Part shown: positions 18,501-25,314 of the stretch, in pieces | Layout of the letters: the number at the start of each line of letters is the position of its first letter | How positions within the stretch are numbered: the first letter of the stretch is position 1 | Assembly (NCBI GenBank): GCA_020633625.1 | Contig: JACKDJ010000030.1 | Span: forward strand, 1-50,175 | Origin: Myxococcales bacterium | GTDB taxonomy: Bacteria; Myxococcota_A; Bradymonadia; REDH01 | DNA length: 50,175 nt | Reading direction: 5' to 3' | Translations under genes and position numbers: made by a program | The notes under the pieces: model-generated | What the model was told of the DNA's origin: nothing | Database searches by the model: none | The model's input: the letters and a program-made list of their open reading frames with translations, nothing else

Positions 18501-20663
18501 CGCCGCAGCGTCTGCACCCGACGGTCGCGGAGAGGCGTCGACGCGGGCCGACACGACCTCGACGAGCTCTGCCCATGCTCCGGCCCGTGCGAGCGTCGCC
18601 TCGAGGTCAGCGGAGACCGCGTCGTCGTCTGCCTCAGACGCCAGCTCCCGCAGGATCTCGAGCTCGTCGTCGACCGGTCGGCCGGCGTCTCGCGCGAGCG
18701 CCAGCAGCTCGCGAAGGCCGTCGCGCCGCGCCTGACCGGTGTGGCGCCGCAGCTCGTGACGGCGGAGCGGAAAGAGCTGCTCCGGACGATCGGCGTACAG
18801 TCTCGCGAGCTCGGCGACCGACTCTTCATCTTCGGGGTCGGCTGCGAGCGCAGCCTCGTACGCCGCGGCCGCTCCAGTCGGGTCGCCGAGACGCTCCACC
18901 CGCACCTGGGCGACCGCGCGCCAGCGACCCGCGGCATCGGCGCCGGCGGCACCGGTCGCCCGTCGCGCGAGCACGTCGGCGAGGTCGTTCCAGCGCGCCG
19001 CTCGCTCGTACCGGTCTGCCAGGGCATCGCAAGCCTCGGCGTTGTGCGGCTCGATTGCGAGGACGGCGTTGTAGGTGTTGCCCACGAGCACCGGCAGGTT
19101 GAACCTGTCGCGGTAGAGGCCGGCCAGCTCGAGCAACAGCGCGACGCGCTCCTCGGCGCCCTCGGGCAGCGCGGCGAGCTCGGCCTTGAGCAGCTCGACG
19201 AGCCGATTCCAGCGCTCGCCCCGACGCAGCAGCCCGCGGAGCTCCGATACCGGACGACGCTCCGACGGCAGCTCGGTGCGCGCGGTGGTCCAGATGTCGA
19301 TGGCACGGTCGACGTCGTGGAGCTCATGCTCGGCGATCCGCGCGAGCTCCGCGAAGTGCTCGAGCGCCGGCCCGGCCTCGCCGGCTCCGCGGAGCGCCTG
19401 CATCGCCGAGATGGCGCGCTCCCACTCCCCGCGCCGCCGATGGTACTCGACGTAGAAGCGGAGCATCGCCGGGTCGCGACCGTGCGACAGCCGCACGCGC
19501 TTGTAGTGCCGCTCGGCTGCCTCGAGGTCGTCGAGCTCGTTCCAGTAGATCTCGCCGAGCGCCGCGTGTGTGTCGGTAAGCTGCGCGGCGCGGCCCGCGC
19601 CGGTGAGGGCCCCTTCGAGCGTCTCTGCGAGCGTGGCCCAGTCGGCCGGCGTCGTGCAGCGGGCCGACGCAAGCGTCCGTACGACCTGGTCTCGCGGCGC
19701 GAGCTCGAGCGCTCTGCGGATCGACTCATCGGCGGCGCGGCCGCGGCCCGCGGCCGCATGAACCTCTGCGACGCGGGCGAGCGCCCTGCCCCGCGCTACG
19801 TCGTCCGCGCGTGTAGCGGCGAAACGCTCGATCGCCTCGATCTCGCCGGCGGCGTCGCCGCGGCTGCGCGCGAGCAGCGCCTCGACGAAGGAGAGCTGCG
19901 GATGGGTCGCCGCGAGCTGACGCGCCTCGGCGACGTAGGGCTCGGCCTCGTCGGCCCGGCCCCCCGACTCCAGCATCACCTCCGCGATCTCGAGCAGCAG
20001 CGCGGCGCGCGCTTCGCCGCGGGTGCCGTAGAGTCGCGCCTCGAGGCGCTCCACCGACGCCGCGCCACGCGGCGCGTCGTCGGCGCCTGCGGGCGCGCTC
20101 CCCCCGCCATCGGCGTCGTCGGGCGCGAGGGCGCGGGCTTCGGCGAGCAGGCGCTCGGCCGCGGCGTCGTCCTCGAGATGGTCGCGGTGGACGCGGGCCG
20201 CGGCGCGGAGGAGCTCTACGCGCCGCTCGGCAGACAGCTCGGTCTGGAGCTCGAGCTGCGTGATCCGCGCGACCATCGACCACCCGCCGAGCGACGCCTG
20301 TAGAGCGCGCGCGCTGTCGTACGCGGCCGAGAGGGAGCGGTCGACACGGAACGCCCCCTGGTACGCCAACAGAGCCTGGTCTGCGCGGTCGAGCCGACCC
20401 TCCCACACCGCGCCGATCTCGAGCAGGATGCGTCCGCGCTCGGAGGCGTCGGACGTGGCGTTCAGGATCGCTTCGAGCGTCTCGACGCAGCGACGCCACA
20501 ACGCCTCCGACGCCGCCGTCGCCTCGGCCCGCGACTCGAACACGTCGACCGCGTCGTTCCAGGCGCGGCCCGAGACGAGCGCCGCCACGGCCGCCTCGAA
20601 CGCCGCAGAGTCAGACGGACTCGCCGCGAACGCCGCGAGGATCCGTTGCTCTTGCTCGCTCAT
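9504..20663 (-). CDS. Giant TPR-repeat protein (3719 residues), cytoplasmic
   Basis: An uninterrupted 11.2-kb frame. The ATG at 20663 has GAGGTG upstream. There is no signal peptide, lipobox or membrane segment, so the product should be cytoplasmic. The whole length is alpha-helical TPR/SEL1-type solenoid, rich in Ala, Arg, Glu, Leu and Asp and very poor in Lys and Cys. Typical units are ALLAYQGAFRVDRSLSAAYD, AERHYKRVRLSHGRDPAML, AIAAYRLVLDVSTDDRVALE and DMFGRALAIDADCADALAAL; I estimate on the order of 80-100 helical pairs. The aromatic W in 'GAWAELV' or 'RWRAVA' recurs at the first helix of many units. It is the last gene of a minus-strand group with a flippase-like protein (59 bases upstream) and a GT-B-like protein. 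A scaffold role in envelope polymer assembly is inference only. Internal ORFs in other frames are composition artefacts. Confidence 0.85.
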   Translation of the reverse strand: MSEQEQRILAAFAASPSDSAAFEAAVAALVSGRAWNDAVDVFESRAEATAASEALWRRCVETLEAILNATSDASERGRILLEIGAVWEGRLDRADQALLAYQGAFRVDRSLSAAYDSARALQASLGGWSMVARITQLELQTELSAERRVELLRAAARVHRDHLEDDAAAERLLAEARALAPDDADGGGSAPAGADDAPRGAASVERLEARLYGTRGEARAALLLEIAEVMLESGGRADEAEPYVAEARQLAATHPQLSFVEALLARSRGDAAGEIEAIERFAATRADDVARGRALARVAEVHAAAGRGRAADESIRRALELAPRDQVVRTLASARCTTPADWATLAETLEGALTGAGRAAQLTDTHAALGEIYWNELDDLEAAERHYKRVRLSHGRDPAMLRFYVEYHRRRGEWERAISAMQALRGAGEAGPALEHFAELARIAEHELHDVDRAIDIWTTARTELPSERRPVSELRGLLRRGERWNRLVELLKAELAALPEGAEERVALLLELAGLYRDRFNLPVLVGNTYNAVLAIEPHNAEACDALADRYERAARWNDLADVLARRATGAAGADAAGRWRAVAQVRVERLGDPTGAAAAYEAALAADPEDEESVAELARLYADRPEQLFPLRRHELRRHTGQARRDGLRELLALARDAGRPVDDELEILRELASEADDDAVSADLEATLARAGAWAELVEVVSARVDASPRPSGADAAALARLLAEHQPDPEREASLWRVALADGGGEAAAHALHGALVRAAAWDELEVFAGERGSWSYLVEPLEAAIAVAPSAAMLRRLARVRGERLADDVGRVAALESALSHAPEDRVTLRELENAYALVGNAEGRARALEGLLASAPDARSRREARLALANVLDDELNRPAGAFECLEAAALDEVSDVELLDRTTAVAIRAGLGGRWYASLKRQAATLPAGESRLGVFRVIVGLALGVASAPHEAAGYLERIRDERPDTATTAELLRLYQRLDAWDRVIMLASEELPKAVGDIRTDLGFAMARALVEQAAASADPTADLAAALDGVEVEVPRLRELRTAFARTGRWRAVAAVAERERNAARGPADRRAATVARAEALLHEDTDAAIEEAAVVCREWPDSDEAGQAVALFGPLLEREPTLALAMALEPALRHGGRWDLLAVALDVRAGDDPHLVAELAELRARRLGDPAGAFEALTRVPAALAVAGHAFVEEIAVASGRQADAVGLLVAGSPDIATLCAAARLSESFDEARARDLWQRAYDADPSSPQAIEALEQIHRDRLDADALAEHLIATAPSTASDVQAARLAEAATVLAQRADRVDDARALYERAITLDSGSMAAIDGLDAILTRIDAPVADKRELAQRRVAATASGPARTHALLALAALSDAAGAADALVEAVDESGSEGDAWDAILAAARSLADPERLRVATHALAVADGAGMSDHARLALEIAVSAAGVGAPLRLRLARDADARGDVDLALAQWRELAAAGDLDAETAIELAEFGARSGQLDTALALVERVAATSRPVWRALVRHLVALGRSSAAVRLLEAHLAETPGDLDSLHQLEAIYRTAGAHDDLAATLFRAARFLPSEEAQAALMEAAALYLSPLADRNRQADCLLELFRLRPSDAAVATDAEELLVEQERWEDLAGLLALRAQHAAPADVAGIRLRRARILEDHVRDAARAIAAYRLVLDVSTDDRVALERLDALYGGLGMARERAAVLQYRAGLVAGSERHDALAELAALELGESRRPERALALVAEVLEANPAHRRAIAVAEQLADRDGATDEIVDLLVTAHLRTGAHVDALRVLTAASRSGARAVRLARIEEICRIYEHELRDIDGAFAAALEAVEVSLADPAAVDRATRLANATEGWSALIHALEDVIPGVPDPSRRAELLIAVGKLHLERSNDADEAEHSFRQVLARDPQHIGALRALDALYSRSSASGAHAAVVDALVEAAADRDSRLSLLRRSAALHEVDSDTADEAIDRYRRILEVEPGDATALARLRALLRAAERWRELGAHIERMIHAEGSAAARVALLIELAVVSEQHLGESSRAGAALAAALKLDSDHAQARALMESLAERHPDDEELVERASLSLLPVYRADGRWDALAEGLQRLRGRGAVNAQRERLAELASLLDDQLGDPRGAIEVLGELLVVAPDDPHLLERLETIAEREWAWDDVVQILRDASERADVPDEARMRWRYRGARIANDWLGVTETALQFARATFDAAEGPAALPMLERLLHRKRDWTELSRVYQTAAQRTESPAQKSRLLRKAATIELYVLRDARAAADLLTSPAAAPLSELDELRGLALTEAQRWSELCDELDRRAHAAAGDDRDALLVEWVHARLTQLGDAAGVAEVARRLLRGPHEAIVFEATAEYVRRRVAARDWECDAEIVELAASHADAAGRPSVRALALEIRAMRALQHGEEAAADLQALAVLREELGAGPAGVVEALARAIACDGGSAASRAGLSRACRAAGHDDAVLELLVELAATAPPVGASALLTEAAVGRELAGDPDGASALLTEALRADRASAPAAEALRRLAEKSGDTAALRLALEVLVETTTRPAPRLQLLRQLVAVASDAPPEARLASLRQLASSGSASAGELAAFVELATELDDGEALEIGLHQQAALGSSSAAAHLAGRAMAREDVAAAEQVWRRFLDAAPEHVDAHRGLVEVLRMAGPDATDRLVGALTALVALESDSSRAADLLVEVADAEVARGHVEAALAALDGAVGHAGGRDDILSRLGALCADDAVALRAQQLLAAVAASAGDVDSQIEHLEAALRDAQSAEDRGDLAAEIANVARHHLADRGRALALGLRALEHRPDDPARLLSIREIADEAGLLSELGSGLMEVASRQDVPTTSAMLHRLAGDLFRARLDEPARAVVAYRAALVSKEDPATRTALEDALRRTGAWAELATAMWTRLDGEGEGARAADWIALSDLLTEQHVDLEGALRALGQALAAGASTDEVLGRVDALARRAGPGTAEFDSARELLAERGDSERCAALAEWAGDSSGDPALLLEAADAWEKLGEPDTALDARLRAWALRPAGGAASLATALSAARDAAAARRVVTVVSDVVIEESVAPRVRYEAALEAGRLAFDLSLTDAAVALLEAAIPLVPEDPGAALALARGLESAGRPVDAIERLWSAARGASPEGRVRVLSAAADTAERLGDTEAVLAALEEIFASGEGDAATTLRLADLAEAAGRWDTAATALEAVASVDEAYVEVAARRIARLCGAADRDPDRAVTAWRAVLVEQPGDLEAIDALADAYDAAGAPPGLGALLMSVVDTAGPDAGRVAAARRLARSPHTEPAVRVHCLELVATLDPHDPDARVALRSAVAETGDFEPLLRVLRHEIAVDARGAADRHVEIAAIAREQLGDGFLAEEHLSAALLAEPGHSGAIRALGELFAAEGRHREAERLLRSSAATARGADRAGLLEELALALSARGEDAAALEARLEAFEADPGDTPRFDRLVEELTLHGDWVSLQGVLYRGAVSAAPPDAPARWAALADLALGELDDPDLARTALEEAIVVGTVDDGIVDRFWLVFGGDEHLDAAEAVLARAVAAAERVSDRESLARVRYLAGLVALRAGDTERAVRELEACYAAFPGHASNLLALGTLYFETGRAADASRVLRSALLHQMAIKEPERRVALFLMLGQLRRQEGDDERARDMFGRALAIDADCADALAALRAIDEGRAF

Positions 20664-20722
20664 TCAGCACCTCGCCGGGGTCCGCGGGTTGTAACAGACC
20701 AGCGGTGCCCGCGGCAAAGAAC

Positions 20723-21835
20723 TCAGTCCGCCGTCGCCGAACTCCGCGCCGGCGCACCATCGTGCGCGGACTCCGCCGCAGCGGCCTGCTGCAGCCGCAC
20801 GACATCGCGCCAGTTGAGCTGAAGACCGCGCAGGAAAGGGACCGCGGCGCCGATCTGAATCGCCAACTGAATCAGGTTCATCGTCATCGCGAACACCAGC
20901 CCCCCGGCCCCGAGCGACGCGTCCGCGACGTAGAGGCGCATTCCCTGCGTCAGGAAGAACTCGAACGTCCCGAACGAGCCGGAGCCCGCTGGAACCATGA
21001 GCCCCACCACCAGCACCGCGAGGACGCCGAACGACCCCCAGAGCGGCACGGGGAACCCGAACGCGGTCGCGTAAACCCAGATCCCGGCCGCGTTGAACAC
21101 CCAGTAGAAGACGGTGAGCCACGCGAAGCTCCACCACGCCCCCTCGCGCACGAGCGACACCACGCCGGCGACGAAGCCCTCCAGCATCCCCTCCAGTGCC
21201 GCGACCAACCCCAGCTCGCGGCCGAGGCGGCCCGCGGCGGCGTCGATCCAGCCGAACGAAGCACGAAGGAGCCACCGCGCCGCGCGCGGCCGGAGCACGA
21301 ACAGCGCCAGACCGAAGCTCGCGCCACAGAAGACCAGCGCCGACACCTCGCCGGCGAGGCGAACGAACTCCCCGGCGTCGTTGGGCGCCAGCGCCACGGC
21401 GACGAACAGCATCGCCGTGATCACCAGGCCGTCGATCACCCGCTCCACGACGGCGGTGCCGAGCCCCGCCGCGAAGTTCACGTGCCGACTCCTGGCTGCG
21501 AGCAGCGCCGGCCGCACGAGCTCACCGACGCGAAACGGAAACGCGACGATCGCCGCGAAGCCGACGAGTCCGACCCGCAAGACGAGGCGGGTGTCGCGCT
21601 CACCCAGCGGGCGCACCTGGACGTTCCAGCGCCACAGCCGAAGCGCGTGCACGACGATGTACGTGGCGGCGTACCCGGGCACCGCCCACCACGGGAGCGC
21701 GCGCATCGCCGCGACCATCGCGCGGAACCCCTGTCCCGTGTCGGCCAGCTCACCGAGCAGGTGGTGCGCGAGCATCCACAGGAGGGCGACGGCGAGCGCG
21801 AGGCCAACGGCGAATTGCAGAGCGAGGCGCCTCAC
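20723..21835 (-). CDS. Flippase-like integral membrane protein (LPG synthase TM-region / UPF0104 family)
   Basis: 370 residues with about eight membrane helices, starting at a GTG (21835) preceded by GAAGG. Family landmarks: VGFAAIVAFPFRVGELVRP (the R-x-GE-x-x-RP motif), TAVVERVIDGLVI, and the C-terminal MVPAGSGSFGTFE loop corresponding to the P-x-G-x-G-x-x-E motif of the family. These proteins form the membrane part of MprF and occur alone as presumed lipid or lipid-linked-sugar flippases (AglD, YbhN-like). No soluble lysyltransferase domain follows. The start is four bases from the stop of the upstream GT-B-like gene, so the two are translationally coupled; the giant TPR gene follows after 59 bases. 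The tail is a polar QAAAAESAHDGAPARSS stretch in the cytoplasm. Confidence 0.85.
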   Translation of the reverse strand: MRRLALQFAVGLALAVALLWMLAHHLLGELADTGQGFRAMVAAMRALPWWAVPGYAATYIVVHALRLWRWNVQVRPLGERDTRLVLRVGLVGFAAIVAFPFRVGELVRPALLAARSRHVNFAAGLGTAVVERVIDGLVITAMLFVAVALAPNDAGEFVRLAGEVSALVFCGASFGLALFVLRPRAARWLLRASFGWIDAAAGRLGRELGLVAALEGMLEGFVAGVVSLVREGAWWSFAWLTVFYWVFNAAGIWVYATAFGFPVPLWGSFGVLAVLVVGLMVPAGSGSFGTFEFFLTQGMRLYVADASLGAGGLVFAMTMNLIQLAIQIGAAVPFLRGLQLNWRDVVRLQQAAAAESAHDGAPARSSATAD

Positions 21836-21839
21836 CGGC

Positions 21840-23288
21840 CTAGCCTTCGGGGTCTCGAGCGCGGTCTCGAAGGCGCGCGAGATCGTCCGCCCGCTCGAGC
21901 GCGCGGAACCTCGCCTCCGCGTCCGCGGTCGCCGCGGCAGGAGCCGACGCCGGCGCCGCAGCGCCAGAGGAGAGCGCCCGACGCCGGATCTCGTCCTTCT
22001 CGGCGGCGACGGCGGTCACACGGGCGTTGGCGGCGGCGATCTCGTCGGTGGCCGCGCGCACGTGACCGGTTGCGAGCGCGACCAGGTCGGCGTTGCCGGC
22101 GTCCTCTGCGAGCGCCAGGCGGCGCAGCCAGCGCTCGCGAGCCGTCGACTGCTCCTTCAGCGCTGCCGCGAGCCTGCGCTCCTCGAGCAGCAGCTCGGCG
22201 AGCTTTGCCCGCGCCTCGTCGCGCGACATTGGGGCTCCATCGCCGAGCGCGGCGCCAGGTCCCACCGTCTCGAATCGCGGTGGGGCGGCCGGGGGGGCCG
22301 CTGGGGGCTCCGCCGCGTACCGGTTCACCCAGAGCGAGGCGACGGCGGCTGCGACCCCGTCGGAGGTGCACGCGGCGCTGGCGCGGTGTGACAGCTCGCG
22401 GTTCCAGGCGACGCCGGCGGCGCGACTCAGCCAGGCCCGCAGTTCTCGAGGGGCGACGGCGGTCACCGCGGCTGCGTCCGCGTCGCCGTCGGCGCCAGGA
22501 GGCGCGCCGCCGTCGACACGCACGACGCGACACCCGGCGGAGAGGCAGCCCCAGATCTCGTCGCGCTCTCGGCCCACGACGGCAACATCGGCCGTCGCCG
22601 CCACGGACGGGAGCAGCGCCGGATCCGAGAACACACGCGCGGTGACGCGGGCGGCAGCGGCGGCCGAGGCGACGCCCGCGGCGCCCCGCTCGCTGAAGGC
22701 GACCAGCGCCCACTCCGGACCCACGGAGGCGAGGACGGCGCCGAGGCCTCCGCCGAAGTCCGACGGCTCCACGACGAGGAGCACAGGCCGCCCGTCGCGA
22801 AGCTCGTCCGCCGGCGGCGCGACGCGGAAGCTCGTGTCCACCACCGGCCCGCCAGTCACGACGGGCACGCGGAGACCTGCGAAGCGCGCCGGGTCCGCGG
22901 CGACGACCGCATCCGCGACGCCGTCCCACGGCGCGGCGGGACCGGCGCCGGCGACCGCGATCAGCCGCGGGCGTCCGATGGCGAAGCCGCCGACTCGCAC
23001 GGCGCGCGCGACATCCGGATCGTCGCAGACCACGACGTCGACGGCCTCGGCGGGTGCTCCCGACCGCTTCGCGTCGATCCCGGCGGTGCGCGCGAGGGCG
23101 TCGACGCCGCGCCCGACTCCGACGCGGGCGACGTCGCCGACGGCACGCGCGCCGCTGGTTACGTGCACCCGTGCCGCGCCGAGCCGACGCAGCGCCGAGG
23201 CGACGTCATGCGCCCAGACGCTATCGGAAACCAGCCAGATCGAGACGCCGTCGAGTGCGGCGTCAGTCGTGTCTGCGGGTTCCGTCAT
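21840..23288 (-). CDS. GT-B-like Rossmann protein with C-terminal coiled coil
   Basis: 482 residues. The ATG at 23288 lies four bases downstream of the tRNA-Cys 3' end and has no Shine-Dalgarno; no other start is available nearby, because the first ATG-like triplets inside are out of frame. Residues 1-290 look like two Rossmann-type halves: VSIWLVSDSVWAHDVASALRRLG, VDVVVCDDPDVARAV, then DGRPVLLVVEPSDFGGGLG, WALVAFSERG, LPSVAATADVAVVG and EIWGCLSAGCRVVRV. This order is typical of GT-B glycosyltransferases (MurG/GT4 style), although the donor-binding E-x7-E is not convincing. Residues 340-482 form a charged coiled coil (AKLAELLLEERRLAAALKEQ, EIAAANARVTAVAAEKDEIRR). Adjacent to a flippase-like gene, a sugar or lipid-carrier role is plausible; this is inference. 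Confidence 0.6.
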   Translation of the reverse strand: MTEPADTTDAALDGVSIWLVSDSVWAHDVASALRRLGAARVHVTSGARAVGDVARVGVGRGVDALARTAGIDAKRSGAPAEAVDVVVCDDPDVARAVRVGGFAIGRPRLIAVAGAGPAAPWDGVADAVVAADPARFAGLRVPVVTGGPVVDTSFRVAPPADELRDGRPVLLVVEPSDFGGGLGAVLASVGPEWALVAFSERGAAGVASAAAAARVTARVFSDPALLPSVAATADVAVVGRERDEIWGCLSAGCRVVRVDGGAPPGADGDADAAAVTAVAPRELRAWLSRAAGVAWNRELSHRASAACTSDGVAAAVASLWVNRYAAEPPAAPPAAPPRFETVGPGAALGDGAPMSRDEARAKLAELLLEERRLAAALKEQSTARERWLRRLALAEDAGNADLVALATGHVRAATDEIAAANARVTAVAAEKDEIRRRALSSGAAAPASAPAAATADAEARFRALERADDLARLRDRARDPEG

Positions 23289-23292
23289 GAAG

Positions 23293-23364
23293 AGGGCAGG
23301 ACCGGAGTCGAACCGGCGATACACGGATTTGCAATCCGTTGCCTTACCACTTGGCCACCTGCCC
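23293..23364 (-). tRNA. tRNA-Cys (GCA)
   Basis: On the minus strand a full cloverleaf: acceptor GGGCAGG pairs with CCTGCCC, anticodon stem ACGGA/TCCGT encloses loop TTGCAAA with anticodon GCA, and the T arm is GCCGG-TTCGACT-CCGGT. The discriminator base is U, the known identity element of tRNA-Cys. CCA is not encoded. The next gene's ATG begins four bases after the discriminator. Confidence 0.95.
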
Positions 23365-23377
23365 GTAAGGGACGCCG

Positions 23378-23407
23378 AACTTAGCCGCCGCTCCGCCCCC
23401 GTGTCAA
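23378..23407 (-). promoter_or_regulatory. Probable promoter of tRNA-Cys and the downstream operon
   Basis: On the minus strand TTGACA (plus 23402-23407) is followed after 18 bases by TAAGTT (23378-23383), which puts transcription start a few bases before the mature tRNA 5' end at 23364. The -35 is perfect and the -10 is weak. Confidence 0.45.
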
Positions 23408-23505
23408 GCGCTCGGTGCGCTCGTCGTCGCTGTGTGCCGGGTGCGGCGATCTTCTGCCGCAGATCGGGCTGACGCGGCCAGGGCAACGTGCGCGGCACAA
23501 AGGTG

Positions 23506-23534
23506 TTGACACGCCGAACGATGCGACCGATAAC
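23506..23534 (+). promoter_or_regulatory. Sigma70-type promoter of tRNA-Pro
   Basis: TTGACA (23506-23511), exactly 17 bases, GATAAC (23529-23534). Transcription would start near 23541, about 23 bases before the tRNA. Confidence 0.65.
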
Positions 23535-23563
23535 GCCGCTCCTCGCGATTTCGCGACCCCCGC

Positions 23564-23637
23564 CGGGGTGTAGCGCAGTCTGGTAGCGCGTCTGCTTCGG
23601 GAGCAGAAGGCCGCAGGTTCGAATCCTGTCACCCCGA
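23564..23637 (+). tRNA. tRNA-Pro (CGG)
   Basis: Acceptor CGGGGTG pairs with CACCCCG; D arm GCGC...GCGC; anticodon stem TCTGC/GCAGA with loop TTCGGGA, giving anticodon CGG; T arm GCAGG-TTCGAAT-CCTGT. Discriminator A. No encoded CCA. Length 74. Confidence 0.96.
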
Positions 23638-23649
23638 CTCCGGCGAGTT

Positions 23650-23685
23650 AAGACCGCATCGTGCACGACCTGCCGATGCGGTCTT
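23650..23685 (+). terminator. Likely tRNA-Pro terminator hairpin
   Basis: AAGACCGCATCG (23650-23661) and its perfect complement CGATGCGGTCTT (23674-23685) form a 12-bp stem with a 12-base loop, 13 bases after the tRNA. It is followed by CTCGTTCG, a poor U-tract, so termination strength is uncertain. Confidence 0.55.
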
Positions 23686-23924
23686 CTCGTTCGTGCGCCC
23701 GAGGCGCGGCCGGGCGCCGCGCCGCGCGCCAGCTGGGTCGGGTGCCGCGAGATCGGCAAGGCCCCCCGGCGCCCACCCCTTGCCCTTCGGCCGCGGCGTA
23801 CCGCGACCGCTCCGTCCGGACTTTCTGTCGACGCGCGCAGGCGCTACGATTCGGGCCGTATCGAGACCCGGTCTGGACGGAACGATCGGACCCGGCCCCC
23901 CACACGACCTGCAGAGATCGCCGA

Positions 23925-25205
23925 ATGCCCCGCCACGTCACCACCTACCTCGCCGCGGCCGTCTCCCTCGCAACGATGCTCGGGCTCGCGGCCTGCAACA
24001 CCGACGAGTCGATGCCGGAAGACGGCGGCAGAGGCGACACCTCCGTCGCCGACGGTCAGTCGGATACGGACAGCGACGCGCCAGACTCCACCGTGGGCGA
24101 CGTGCCGAGTGATGTCGACTCCGACGTCGACCCGTCCGACGTCGACCCTTCCGACATCGAACGTCCGGACGGCTCGGACGCCGCCGACGCCACTCCCGAC
24201 GCAGCGCTAGACTCCAGCGACGCGCCGGACGTGGCGACCGATGCGGAGCCGACCGACGCTCCGGACGCGCCGCTGGACGTTCCCCGCGACGCGGATGCCC
24301 CCGGCGACCCGGACGTCGGCGACATTGCCCCCACCGACCTGGGGCGCGATGCGGACCCCGAGGTCGGCGCCGCGGAGCTCTGCGCCGGTTCCGGCGGGCG
24401 ATGGGACGAGACCTCGTGCGGAGACTACGTCTGTGGCGCGCCGCCCCTGTGCGACGCGATCATCCCTGGCTGCGACTGCGGCCCCGGGCGGACGTACACC
24501 GACGGCCGCGGCTGCGCTGTGGACCCCGGCTGCGGCAGCGAGGAGCAGGCCTACTGCGAGGCGACGGGGGGACGGTGGGACGAGCTTTCGTGCGGGCACT
24601 ACCGCTGCGGCGCTCCTCCGGGCTGCCTGGCGCTGATCCCCGGGTGCGACTGCGGCGAGGCCGCAAACTTCGTCGACGGCGCCGGCTGTGTCGTAGACGC
24701 GTCATGCGGTGGCGCCTCGCGCCTGTGTGAGCGGACGGGCGGCAGGTGGGACACCGGCGGCTGCGGGTACTCCTGCGGGACCCCCTCACCGATCCTGTGC
24801 CTGCTCCCGATCCCGGATTGTCAGTGCGCCGCGGGCGAGAACTTCGACCCGGTCTTGGGCTGCGTCGGCGACCCGACGTGCCCCAACTCCGCCGAGCGGC
24901 TGTGCGAGGAGACGCTCGGCCGCTGGAACCCAACGGGCTGTGGCGACGCGATGTGCGGCGTCGAGCTCGACTGCGACGCGATCATCCCCGGCTGCAACTG
25001 CGGACGCGGGCGCGTGTTCGGGCGCGACTCCGGCTGCTTCGCGTCGCGGGCTTGCTATGGCTGCCCTGACCCGATGGCCGACCGCGTGACGTACGTCGGC
25101 GGGAGCAACTTCGACCCGTCGATCTGCGAGCGGATCGACTACTTCTGCCCCGACGGGCTGCGCGCGTTCTCCGACCCCGAGTGCGGCTGCGGCTGCATGC
25201 CGTGA
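23925..25205 (+). CDS. Lipoprotein with Asp-rich linker and four Cys-rich tandem repeats
   Basis: 426 residues from the ATG at 23925. The N-terminus (MPRHVTTYLAAAVSLATMLG then LAAC) is a clear lipoprotein signal with the lipid-accepting Cys at about residue 25. Residues 30-145 are an Asp/Ser/Pro-rich linker with many DPSD, DVDS and DAPD steps. Residues about 150-385 hold four copies of a cysteine repeat of roughly 52 residues; the pattern is C-x4-GGRWD-x3-CG-x3-CG-x-PP-x-C-x4-IPGCDCG-x10-GC-x4-x-C. A final segment (ACYGCPDPMADRVTYVG...CGCGCMP) adds more Cys. All Cys are probably disulphide-bonded outside the cytoplasm. Function unknown; I do not recognise the repeat as a named domain. A TACGAT -10-like hexamer is at 23845-23850. 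The frame is open upstream to 23661 but that part overlaps the tRNA terminator. Confidence 0.8.
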   Translation: MPRHVTTYLAAAVSLATMLGLAACNTDESMPEDGGRGDTSVADGQSDTDSDAPDSTVGDVPSDVDSDVDPSDVDPSDIERPDGSDAADATPDAALDSSDAPDVATDAEPTDAPDAPLDVPRDADAPGDPDVGDIAPTDLGRDADPEVGAAELCAGSGGRWDETSCGDYVCGAPPLCDAIIPGCDCGPGRTYTDGRGCAVDPGCGSEEQAYCEATGGRWDELSCGHYRCGAPPGCLALIPGCDCGEAANFVDGAGCVVDASCGGASRLCERTGGRWDTGGCGYSCGTPSPILCLLPIPDCQCAAGENFDPVLGCVGDPTCPNSAERLCEETLGRWNPTGCGDAMCGVELDCDAIIPGCNCGRGRVFGRDSGCFASRACYGCPDPMADRVTYVGGSNFDPSICERIDYFCPDGLRAFSDPECGCGCMP

Positions 25206-25243
25206 TGCGACAAGTACGGCGCGGCGCCGGCCGGCGGCGCCAG

Positions 25244-25273
25244 TTGGACGCGCGTCGGCGACCCGCGTACGCT
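25244..25273 (+). promoter_or_regulatory. Possible promoter for the TSP3/FG-GAP lipoprotein gene
   Basis: TTGGAC (25244-25249), 18 bases, TACGCT (25268-25273). A GC-rich dyad GGCGCCG...GGCGGCGCC just upstream (about 25222-25242) may separate it from the previous lipoprotein gene. Each hexamer is a partial match. Confidence 0.35.
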
Positions 25274-25314
25274 GCGCCCGTTGGCCGGCGTCGGCCCGCA
25301 TGCCTCGAGTGCCG

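Noticed and set aside
10001..20500. Several long open frames on both strands within the giant TPR gene
   Set aside because: High GC and biased third positions keep other frames open; their products are Arg/Pro/Ala-rich without domains.
23289..23759. Extension of the GT-B-like frame upstream through the tRNA genes
   Set aside because: It reads antisense or through tRNA-Cys and across tRNA-Pro, both clear RNA genes.
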